From Verrucomicrobiales bacterium (lineage in GTDB: Bacteria > Verrucomicrobiota > Verrucomicrobiia > Limisphaerales > SXQI01), in NCBI GenBank assembly GCA_028293365.1, contig JAQGOX010000111.1, positions 1-5,079 on the forward strand: 5,079 nt of DNA, given 5' to 3'. The notes beneath the pieces were generated by a model that was not told where the DNA came from, searched no databases, and saw only the letters and a program-made list of their open reading frames with translations. Positions 1-4,824 of this stretch are shown here, piece by piece. Position 1 is the stretch's first letter, and each line of letters begins with the position of its first letter. The position numbers were made by a program, and so were the translations under genes.

Positions 1-2
1 CA

Positions 3-479
3 CGGTTAATAGAAATCATAAATATCCCATTCCCCGATCGCTCTCAAATGGCACATAGAAACATCAATGTTGTCCAAATCCGAAGGTATAGTGATCCGAG
101 CGATCGTTCACGCCCCCACCTGGTCGAAACCCTGCGCCACTATGTCAATAAAACCATTGAAATGGAAGAGCGCCGCTCTGCCGCACTTGCATGCATCGCT
201 GTCGAGAAATTCCGCCTCAGTCATTCCGGGCAACTGCCGCAGTCCCTCGCCGATCTCGTGCCGGTTATCCGGGCAAATCCCATCATCGACCCTTTCGATG
301 GCCAGTCTTTGCGATACCAGATACTGAAATCAGCAAACACCATTGACGCAACCCCAATTGGATATCGAATTTACAGCATCGGGGGCAATGGCCACGACGA
401 TCTCGGAGTCGAACCGGACTACTATACAATCCCAGTAACCCCGTCCGGAGACGACGTCGGAATAACCATATTTCACTGA
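3..479 (+). CDS. C-terminal part of a Verrucomicrobiota protein of unknown function (5' truncated)
   Basis: The reading frame is open to the left edge and ends at TGA 477-479, giving 158 residues. An ATG at 48 exists, but 15 codons upstream of it are also open, and no ribosome binding site was seen before it, so the gene most likely starts outside the window. The visible part has an alpha-helical stretch (RRSAALACIAVEKFRL, about 180-225), then a 'G.LP.SLADLVP' turn, 'DPFDGQSLRY' (about 289-318) and 'GYRIYSIGGNGHDDLG' (about 360-408). This order (helix, LP.sLaeLvP, DPf.GqpLrY, Y.iYSiG.ng.DDgG) recalls the tails of large paralogous proteins in Verrucomicrobiota and Planctomycetota, and resembles the C-terminal layout of type II secretion pseudopilins (GspG-like). 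That resemblance is from memory, not from a search. The function is unknown. The gene converges on the glycosidase-like gene with 70 bases between the stops. Confidence 0.75.
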   Translation, partial: RLIEIINIPFPDRSQMAHRNINVVQIRRYSDPSDRSRPHLVETLRHYVNKTIEMEERRSAALACIAVEKFRLSHSGQLPQSLADLVPVIRANPIIDPFDGQSLRYQILKSANTIDATPIGYRIYSIGGNGHDDLGVEPDYYTIPVTPSGDDVGITIFH

Positions 480-517
480 GCGCAAGTCAATCGCATCGCT
501 TCTTTTCCTAATGTTCT

Positions 518-545
518 GTGCCCGGACGGCGATGGGAGGGGGCAC
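518..545. terminator. Weak hairpin between convergent genes
   Basis: GTGCCC (518-523) can pair with GGGCAC (540-545) across a 16-base loop, in the 70-base gap between two convergent stop codons. The position suits a bidirectional terminator. The stem is short, the loop is long and neither strand has a following T-run, so this is only a candidate. Confidence 0.22.
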
Positions 546-549
546 GACC

Positions 550-2502
550 TTAATCCTTTTCAACAGGCCGCAACGTCGCTTTTTCTAGTTCCAATACCAG
601 GTGTCCATCCCGATAACCGATACCCAATTCACGATCCAGAGCGCCGCCGAGGGTGTCTTCGCCCTTTAAGCCGAGCCGTGCGCGCACCTCGCGGCGCAAC
701 CACCAAAATCCCGAATTCCACGAATACAGATGATGACCATGCGGCTGACCGTTGACTGTGCTGATCGATTCGTGAAATGCGGGCATCACCGCCAGTTCCT
801 TCTCCAATCGCCACAAAAGCCGGCCGTTCACCCATTTCTCATCCATTCCATAAATCAACCCAGCCAGATAATTTGCGCCGTCATTCAGGAACCACGACCC
901 ACCAAAAACATAGACCCCGCTATGGCCATCGAGAAGATCGCCGTTCGCTTTTGAAATGACCCGCATCCCGTAGGGCGATTGCACTCGCACACTGGTTTCC
1001 AGATGCCGCTGCACCATGTCATCCGGCAGAAGCTTGCGGCCGAAAACCGCGTAGGTCAGCACCGCACCATACAAACTGTCCTGCCCAATATGATCCTGCT
1101 GTTTTAAACTGGTGGCAAAGTAGCCTCCATCCGAATTAAACATCCGGCGATAGCCCGAAATCGCTTTTTCGATCTCTTCGTCGGTGACTGAAAAACCCAA
1201 CTCCCGGGCCGCAATGAGCGCGCCGCAATGAAATCCCTGATTGGACGAAGGCGCGTCATCATCTTCGTACGGAAGCTGGTCATGATACGTCCGGGCGATC
1301 TTCTTGTCCGGCGTGAGCCGCGGCGGAAAATAAAGTCCCTCCTTTTCATGGTCACGTATAAAATGATATGCGCGGCTCACCGTGCGCGAATCAAGTTCAC
1401 CCCCGGCCCGTTTCACCAGTGCTGACCAGATCAAATAATATTGCGCATTGTCTTCGTAATCGAGTCGCTCAAAAAACACTGCGCCGTGCGCCTCCCGGTC
1501 CAATCGGGAATCGTCCAGCCCCCGGCTCATCCAAAAACCATCGCTGACCCATTGTTTCCATCCATAGCCAACCCCGGAGATAAACAAGTAATTACTCTCC
1601 GGTCGCAACAAATTCCGGCGCAATAGCAGGTAGGACGTGTTACGCAAAATCGCCTCCAGTCCTGACCGATTGAAACCCTTGGCGTTCGCAAGAGCCAGGT
1701 GGGCTGCCAGTTGCACATCATAAAGGGAGCGTGCCGGCGATGCGAAGAGCCAGGTTGTAAAACTCGCGCTCTCCCCCTGCTCCAGGTGTTGCCATCCATC
1801 AAATTCACCCCGGTAAACCGTCGTCGCATCAAGGTCCCGCGGAATCATGATCATCCGCCTGGGCGAGCCGTCTCCCGTCATCAGCGAAAAACCGCGCCCC
1901 TCCAGGTCAAACTTCATAAAACTCCGGTTTTCCCAAAGCCCTGGTGTGTCACCGAGCAATCCGTAAACTCGATCGTCGCTGAGGCACCCAAGAAAAGGAA
2001 ACGTTTGCAGCGAACGCTCCACAAACTCCGGCCCCGAGCAACTAACGCTGTATTTCTTCGTAGCTGGTTCTTTCCCGGTGAACGAATAGAAATCCCCCGT
2101 GCTCGGTGCCTGCCATCCCAATTCCAGGTAATACCGCTGATCTGATTTTGCCGTCACCCGCACGACCCGCTCGATTAGGTCTGCGTTAATAGCTCGGAAT
2201 GATTCCGTAATCGAAAGCCCCGGCGCAGTTCCCCCGGTCAAGGTCGTCACCCCATTCTCACTTTTAACTTCCCCATATCTCACAGGCGTCCGCATACCCG
2301 GCGACATCACCGTCAACGCAGCATTCGTAGCCAGCGGCGAAAACACCCTCTTCCCCCTATCCAGGATTCGCATCGTCACTCCGTCAGCGCTTCGAACCAC
2401 CTCCAAATCCAATGCCATCGCCATCCGCTGAAACAACCCCGCACCCACTATCCAAAGCCCAAGCAACAGCCAATTTAAATCTCTAGCGATGGGACGATTC
2501 AT
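550..2502 (-). CDS. Secreted six-hairpin (alpha/alpha)6 glycosidase-like protein
   Basis: The protein has 650 residues and looks complete. The N-terminus is a signal peptide: R3/R7, a hydrophobic core at about 11-23 (WLLLGLWIVGAGL) and a possible cleavage after AMA at 30. Residues 31-260 look beta-rich, as in the N-terminal beta-sandwich of many glycosidases. Residues 262-610 are helical, with aromatic and acidic loops typical of an (alpha/alpha)6 toroid: WKQWVSDGFW (315-324), YEDDDAPSSNQGFHCG (412-427), GQDSLYGAVLTYAVFG (473-488) and HESISTVNGQPHGHHLYSWN (577-596). The last motif (E, then NGxPxG, then YSWN) resembles the final-hairpin signature of the six-hairpin glycosidase superfamily. D321 and E578 are the acids I would suspect, by inference only. 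I cannot assign a GH family or substrate. The ATG at 2502 lacks a clear Shine-Dalgarno, but it places the signal peptide correctly. Export suggests polysaccharide or glycoconjugate degradation in the periplasm or outside the cell. No sugar-uptake gene adjoins it. Confidence 0.82.
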   Translation of the reverse strand: MNRPIARDLNWLLLGLWIVGAGLFQRMAMALDLEVVRSADGVTMRILDRGKRVFSPLATNAALTVMSPGMRTPVRYGEVKSENGVTTLTGGTAPGLSITESFRAINADLIERVVRVTAKSDQRYYLELGWQAPSTGDFYSFTGKEPATKKYSVSCSGPEFVERSLQTFPFLGCLSDDRVYGLLGDTPGLWENRSFMKFDLEGRGFSLMTGDGSPRRMIMIPRDLDATTVYRGEFDGWQHLEQGESASFTTWLFASPARSLYDVQLAAHLALANAKGFNRSGLEAILRNTSYLLLRRNLLRPESNYLFISGVGYGWKQWVSDGFWMSRGLDDSRLDREAHGAVFFERLDYEDNAQYYLIWSALVKRAGGELDSRTVSRAYHFIRDHEKEGLYFPPRLTPDKKIARTYHDQLPYEDDDAPSSNQGFHCGALIAARELGFSVTDEEIEKAISGYRRMFNSDGGYFATSLKQQDHIGQDSLYGAVLTYAVFGRKLLPDDMVQRHLETSVRVQSPYGMRVISKANGDLLDGHSGVYVFGGSWFLNDGANYLAGLIYGMDEKWVNGRLLWRLEKELAVMPAFHESISTVNGQPHGHHLYSWNSGFWWLRREVRARLGLKGEDTLGGALDRELGIGYRDGHLVLELEKATLRPVEKD

Positions 2503-2580
2503 CCGGAAATCGTAGAGCCTTTCTAAAAATTGGGCGAGACATCGCCGCGCGGCAGAGTGCCCGCCGCCGACAGCGCGGGT

Positions 2581-2684
2581 CGCAGGTAGCGAATGGACCG
2601 CTGGGCCGTTCGCACGGGCGTAACGAAATTGTCCAATCGCTTAAGCGGTCGAGCGCACTGGGCCGATCAAAACTTTCCGCCAGG
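2581..2684 (+). repeat. Direct repeat, copy A (~103 bp)
   Basis: The first 80 bases match copy B at 2797-2876 in 75 of 80 positions by hand alignment. Similarity then fades with a small indel until about 2684. The copy contains its own hairpin: GCGAATGG (2589-2596) pairs with CCGTTCGC (2606-2613) with one G-T wobble. No matching inverted arm lies upstream of this copy. It sits about 80 bases upstream of the glycosidase-like gene's start. Confidence 0.85.
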
Positions 2685-2746
2685 ATATCATTGTGGCAAT
2701 CAAATGAGGTTTAAATGCGCTCAACACTGCGACTATTACACACGTC

Positions 2747-2841
2747 CGTAACGCCCGCGGGCGCCGCCCAGCGGTCGGCGCCCTACCTTCCGAACGCGCA
2801 GGTAGCGAACGGACCGCTGGGCCGTTCGCGCGGGCGTAACG
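2747..2841. repeat. Long imperfect inverted repeat including copy B
   Basis: The left arm 2747-2787 is the reverse complement of 2801-2841 at about 31 of 41 positions, separated by 13 bases. The shared core is gaccgctgggc and both ends (ggtag and gcgggcg) match. The left arm also contains GGCGCC segments that replace the GAAC/GTTC bases of the right arm, so it looks like a diverged family member inserted in opposite orientation rather than a simple fold-back. Confidence 0.65.
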
Positions 2842-2899
2842 AAATTGTCCGATCGCTTAACCGGTCGAGCGCAGTGAGCCATTCGAAATTCCGGCAGGG
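2797..2899 (+). repeat. Direct repeat, copy B (~103 bp)
   Basis: Partner of copy A, offset by 216 bases. The internal stem here is perfect: GCGAACGG (2805-2812) with CCGTTCGC (2822-2829), and CC/GG inside the 9-base loop can pair further. The change from T in copy A to C in copy B turns a G-T pair into G-C, so the stem is preserved in both. Such hairpin-bearing units look like dispersed REP-like or MITE-like elements. No coding sequence is associated with them. Confidence 0.85.
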
Positions 2900-2915
2900 G
2901 TATGTGCGCCCAGCA

Positions 2916-3053
2916 CTAACCCGCAGCCTGCTGAAAATCAAAAGGAGTATGGAGACCCATCACGACGTCCGATTCCCACAGCCGATTCCAGACCAGCCGA
3001 ATACAAGCATCCCCCAAACAAACCCATCCGCCCCATACTCGCGCCAGCGTCAT
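2916..3053 (-). CDS. Tiny ORF, 45 residues, doubtful
   Basis: It begins at ATG 3053, which overlaps the stop of the preceding tiny ORF as ATGA, and ends at TAG 2916-2918. The product begins MTLARVWGGWVCLGDACIR and is rich in Trp and Val, with no domain I recognise. The only argument for it is the ATGA overlap. The sequence may be part of a dispersed repeat, so a non-coding origin is more likely. Confidence 0.12.
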   Translation of the reverse strand: MTLARVWGGWVCLGDACIRLVWNRLWESDVVMGLHTPFDFQQAAG

Positions 3054-3130
3054 GGAGTGCGGTAGCCCTCTACCGCTTTGACCTCAAGCCTTTCGTCATC
3101 AGAAGGCCTTTTTGCAGGGCTTTTATTCAT
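3050..3130 (-). CDS. Tiny ORF, 26 residues, with a good ribosome binding site; doubtful
   Basis: On the minus strand GGAGG lies 9 bases before ATG 3130. The frame gives MNKSPAKRPSDDERLEVKAV and then EGYRTP, ending at TGA 3050-3052. It is hydrophilic and charged, without a membrane segment. The 7 bp hairpin 3059-3076 sits in its last codons. The Shine-Dalgarno is better than those of the real genes in this window, but the ORF is too short to judge without conservation data. Confidence 0.18.
   Translation of the reverse strand: MNKSPAKRPSDDERLEVKAVEGYRTP
3059..3076. repeat. Perfect 7 bp hairpin GCGGTAG/CTACCGC
   Basis: GCGGTAG (3059-3065), loop CCCT, then CTACCGC (3070-3076). The surrounding words (GGAGTGCGGTAGCCCTCTAC) remind me of a short repeat scattered through Pedosphaera-type genomes. 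That is recollection, not a search. There is no adjacent T-run, so it is not a classic terminator. Confidence 0.55.
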
Positions 3131-3264
3131 ATTCAGGTTCCTCCACACGAGAGCTCTTATGTTTCTTCTCCTGGCTTCGACTTGTTCCGGATTTGGCCGG
3201 GAATTTTCGTCAAAAAAATGTGGTCAGAAAAATCGAGCTCGGGATGCGGAAAAATTTATTGAGC

Positions 3265-3375
3265 TGTGTTTTGCTGTGTCCCCTGTGTTTCATTGAGGTT
3301 TAACTGTGTCTTCAGGTGTGTTCGAGCTGTGTCTGAGTTGTGTTCTGACTGTGTCCAACTGTGTTTGTGTTGTGT
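3265..3375. repeat. TGTGT array spaced at about one helical turn
   Basis: TGTGT starts at 3265, 3275, 3284, 3305, 3317, 3328, 3339, 3350, 3360, 3366 and 3371. Steps are mostly 10-12 bases. The one large gap (21 bases) is two steps, with a degenerate TGAGG in the missing place. From first to last the mean is about 10.6 bases per step, counting the missing place and treating 3366 as extra. Spacer sequences differ, so this is not a tandem duplication. The period is not a multiple of three, which argues against coding. The minus strand reads ACACAG repeatedly. Confidence 0.75.
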
Positions 3376-3407
3376 TTTTCATTCTCACGAAATAAGTGGG
3401 GCAGGCG

Positions 3408-3426
3408 CGATCGGATTCAAATGGCA
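3408..3426 (+). repeat. 19 bp direct repeat, left copy
   Basis: CGATCGGATTCAAATGGCA matches the right copy at 3731-3749 in 17 of 19 positions. The two copies bracket the hairpin-dense segment, with starts 323 bases apart. Confidence 0.6.
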
Positions 3427-3445
3427 GAGGAGGCAGAGCGCGCGG

Positions 3446-3623
3446 GCGAATAGTATTTCGCACGGCTTTTCCTCGATTCGTCCCGAATCTCTTTTCCGCA
3501 TTTACTGCCCGGCAAAAAGAGGATGAAAGAGCGTGTGATATCGTGTGGCAGTGTGTGCGAGTGTGATTTCAAAGGGTAATCCCGCAGTCCCGGGATATGA
3601 GCGCTGAAATCCTTTTCAAGGAT
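3446..3623. other. Series of short perfect hairpins
   Basis: Four compact stem-loops were found by eye: GCGAA/TTCGC (3446-3461, 6-base loop), GATTCG/CGAATC (3475-3489, 3-base loop, followed on the plus strand by TCTTTT), ATCCCG/CGGGAT (3579-3596, 6-base loop) and ATCCTT/AAGGAT (3609-3623, 3-base loop). With the larger hairpin at 3638-3682 this makes five in about 240 bases. The density suggests a structured RNA or a recombination or protein-binding region. The strand of any transcript is unknown. Confidence 0.45.
3533..3565. repeat. Second GTGTG cluster at ~10 base spacing
   Basis: GTGTG occurs at 3533, 3543, 3553 (also 3551) and 3561. Steps of 10, 10 and 8 bases echo the larger array 160 bases to the left, although the flanking sequence differs. 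Confidence 0.55.
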
Positions 3624-3637
3624 GCACGCAGTTCGAC

Positions 3638-3682
3638 CTTCGCCTGGCGTCCTGCATATCAAAAGCAGTCAGCCAGGCGAAG
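3638..3682. other. Strong hairpin, 11 bp stem plus inner 4 bp stem
   Basis: CTTCGCCTGGC (3638-3648) pairs perfectly with GCCAGGCGAAG (3672-3682). Inside, after a 3x3 internal loop, CTGC (3652-3655) pairs with GCAG (3665-3668) around a 9-base AT-rich loop. No T-run follows on either strand, so a rho-independent terminator is unlikely. It is the most stable fold in the hairpin-dense segment and would form in RNA from either strand. Confidence 0.6.
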
Positions 3683-3730
3683 CCCGGGCGCACCCGACTG
3701 GCCCCAGCGTTTTTCACGCGGAGTTTTGTC

Positions 3731-3749
3731 CGATCTGATTCAAATGTCA
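3731..3749 (+). repeat. 19 bp direct repeat, right copy
   Basis: CGATCTGATTCAAATGTCA, the partner of 3408-3426 with two mismatches. It overlaps the boxA-like sequence on the opposite strand. The left copy lacks the TTTGAC part of that motif. Confidence 0.6.
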
Positions 3750-3755
3750 AAGAAC
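3739..3755 (-). promoter_or_regulatory. boxA-like antitermination sequence (candidate)
   Basis: The minus strand reads GTTCTTTGACATTTGAA. BoxA elements ahead of rRNA operons and some CRISPR arrays have the form TGTTCTTTGAMA or TGCTCTTTAACA. If functional, it would precede a transcript running leftward through the hairpin run. TTTGACA could alternatively be a -35 box, but the -10 at 17 bases (AAAACT) is poor. No rRNA follows. Confidence 0.25.
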
Positions 3756-3776
3756 TGGCGCTAACAGGTACTGATA

Positions 3777-3805
3777 TAGCTGGTTTTCCAAAAACCCGCA
3801 AGCTA
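3777..3805. other. Bulged hairpin
   Basis: TAGCT (3777-3781) and GGTTTT (3782-3787) pair with AAAACC (3791-3796) and AGCTA (3801-3805), with a 4-base bulge CGCA at 3797-3800 and a 3-base loop. It has no clear role. A T-run is absent. Confidence 0.35.
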
Positions 3806-4021
3806 AAAACAAATCTCTTTAAAGCGCTTTTTTAGTGCAATTATTAATCTAAGCTATATGTTTGTTGCCTTCGATCATCTGCAATGAAATTGGGGATTAA
3901 AATCTGCCCACGAAAAACCGCAAAAAGGCATGAAACGGATGAAAAAAAGACAAGCTGTAGCCGGATGTTCCGTTGCTTTTCATTGGGGGATTTGAACTCT
4001 GCGTTACAGGATCGACAATAG

Positions 4022-4042
4022 CAGATATCAGATCGCAGATTT
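4022..4042 (+). repeat. Three CAGAT units at exact 7-base spacing
   Basis: CAGATat, CAGATcg and CAGATtt start at 4022, 4029 and 4036, about 55 bases past the toxin gene's stop. It is short enough to be chance, but the spacing is exact. Confidence 0.4.
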
Positions 4043-4097
4043 CCGGCAATAAAAGATCAACCGGAGGCCGCTTTTAGATTTTCAGACAGGCTTTAAA

Positions 4098-4502
4098 TTA
4101 AACGGAAGGATCCCAAAGTTTCATATCTTTGAAATAATCCCGATAGAATCCCCGGTCGCGAGCCAAAAGGCGGAATGCATGAACCTGCGCGTGTGCTCCG
4201 ATAAGAAAATCGGGAACCACCCGTTCTCGCCGTCCGCCCCGCTTCAGGTAAGCTGAATACATTCGTCCAGCCAGGACGGCGCTTTCTTTCGAGGAGGGCA
4301 CAAAAATCAAATTCCAATCGGCAAGAGCCTCACTGATTTCGTCTTCCGAAAGCACAGGGCAAATCTCCGCGAGTGCGGTTTCGCTTATGATCAAGCTTCC
4401 CTCCCTGTGGGCCTGACGGAGGGCCGCCTTGGATTTTAGGATGTGCCGCTCATCTCCTAAAAGCACATCCAGAAGAACCGAACTATCGAGGGCTGTCACC
4501 AT
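4098..4502 (-). CDS. vapC: VapC-type PIN-domain ribonuclease toxin
   Basis: The 134-residue protein has normal VapC length and all four expected acidic residues: D6 in ALDSSVLLD, E46 in ETALAEI, D98 in VVPDFLIGAHA and D116 in LARDRGFY. VapC toxins are Mg2+-dependent endoribonucleases of the cytoplasm that cut tRNA or rRNA and stop translation until bound by VapB; the target of this one cannot be read from the sequence. The gene overlaps the antitoxin by 20 bases (4483-4502), and no Shine-Dalgarno stands out, so translation is probably coupled to vapB. The C-terminus YFKDMKLWDPS is typical of the family. The active site looks intact, so the toxin is probably functional. No terminator was found after the stop. 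The family is certain; the symbol is used generically. Confidence 0.93.
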   Translation of the reverse strand: MVTALDSSVLLDVLLGDERHILKSKAALRQAHREGSLIISETALAEICPVLSEDEISEALADWNLIFVPSSKESAVLAGRMYSAYLKRGGRRERVVPDFLIGAHAQVHAFRLLARDRGFYRDYFKDMKLWDPSV

Positions 4503-4722
4503 TGCGTACGATATTCAGGTACTCGTCCACTGTCCGAATGCCCTTGGGGAACTTCCCCCGGCCGGACCATTTCTCAAACGGATCGGCCGCCACCTGCTTC
4601 GCGGCGATCAATTTTCCGCCGGTTGCGCTGAATTCCAAAACAGTCCCATGTCGGATTCCGAGCTGATCCCGAAGCTCTTTGGGAATAGTCACCTGACCTT
4701 TCTCTGAAACTATGGAATCCAT
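4483..4722 (-). CDS. vapB: VapB-type antitoxin with AbrB/MazE DNA-binding domain
   Basis: The 79-residue protein has an N-terminal swapped-hairpin AbrB/SpoVT domain (about 1-43), recognisable from SEKGQVTIPKELRDQLGI and GTVLEF. The C-terminal tail (about 46-79), with DPFEKWSGRGKFPKGIRTVD and DEYLN, is the type that wraps around and blocks VapC. The protein should bind its own promoter as a dimer or as a VapBC complex and neutralise the toxin encoded next. It is first in the operon, the usual VapBC order, and overlaps vapC by 20 bases. The ATG at 4722 fits the domain start. It lies within a 27-base inverted repeat and immediately after a promoter candidate, so the mRNA could have almost no leader. 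Confidence 0.93.
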   Translation of the reverse strand: MDSIVSEKGQVTIPKELRDQLGIRHGTVLEFSATGGKLIAAKQVAADPFEKWSGRGKFPKGIRTVDEYLNIVRNGDSPR

Positions 4723-4741
4723 ACTCTTACTGTATGAATTC
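4715..4741. promoter_or_regulatory. Inverted-repeat operator candidate for VapBC autoregulation
   Basis: GAATCCATAC (4715-4724) and GTATGAATTC (4732-4741) are inverted repeats in 9 of 10 positions, with a 7-base spacer. The site covers the vapB ATG and the proposed -10 box, so a bound AbrB-type dimer would block RNA polymerase. AbrB-like antitoxins are known to bind such palindromes at their own promoters; binding here is inferred. Confidence 0.7.
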
Positions 4742-4756
4742 CTACTTGCCTGTCAA
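4729..4756 (-). promoter_or_regulatory. Promoter of the vapBC operon
   Basis: On the minus strand a perfect TTGACA (4751-4756) is followed after 16 bases by TACAGT (4729-4734), matching TATAAT at 4 of 6. Only 6 bases separate the -10 from the vapB ATG, so transcription would begin at or very near the start codon. Confidence 0.55.
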
Positions 4757-4824
4757 GAACCCATCATTTCCCGTTTCACCGCCGACAATCTTTCACAAAA
4801 CCCCTACGCTTCGCCCACTCACCT

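Larger units (their letters stand above)
2503..4097. other. 1.6 kb region without convincing protein genes, rich in repeats and hairpins
   Basis: No reading frame here has a recognisable domain. Those present overlap repeats or low-complexity sequence. From left to right it holds: a GC-rich direct-repeat pair with an inverted arm (2581-2899); a 7 bp hairpin within two tiny minus-strand ORFs (2916-3130); a TGTGT array (3265-3375); several short hairpins between two 19 bp direct repeats (3408-3749) that also enclose a GTGTG cluster; a boxA-like sequence on the minus strand (3739-3755); a hairpin at 3777-3805; a 10 bp palindrome AAAGCGCTTT (3821-3830); and a CAGAT heptamer repeat (4022-4042). 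Base composition drops from GC-rich on the left to clearly AT-rich at about 3770-3960. From 3831 to 4021 I see nothing definable. Confidence 0.7.

Noticed and set aside
1699..2145. Plus-strand ORF of 148 residues within the glycosidase gene
   Set aside because: It is antisense to a well-supported coding frame and shows no domain; a shadow ORF.
2715..3065. Plus-strand ORF of 116 residues
   Set aside because: It runs straight through repeat copy B and the inverted arm, with no domain and no start signal; open by GC bias.
3265..3375. CRISPR array
   Set aside because: The repeated unit is only 5-6 bases with 4-7 base spacers, far below CRISPR repeat and spacer lengths; no cas genes are present.
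3266..3526. Plus-strand Cys-rich ORF of 86 residues
   Set aside because: The Cys/Val pattern is simply the TGTGT array read in one frame; the ~10.6-base period is not codon-based.
3417..3662. Minus-strand ORF of 81 residues in the hairpin segment
   Set aside because: It spans the GTGTG cluster and three hairpins, has no ribosome binding site or recognisable domain, and its composition follows the repeats (HSHTLPHD).
3608..3690. Integron attC or rho-independent terminator at the 11 bp hairpin
   Set aside because: No RYYYAAC/GTTRRRY core pair was found at the ends, and neither strand has a T-run after the stem.
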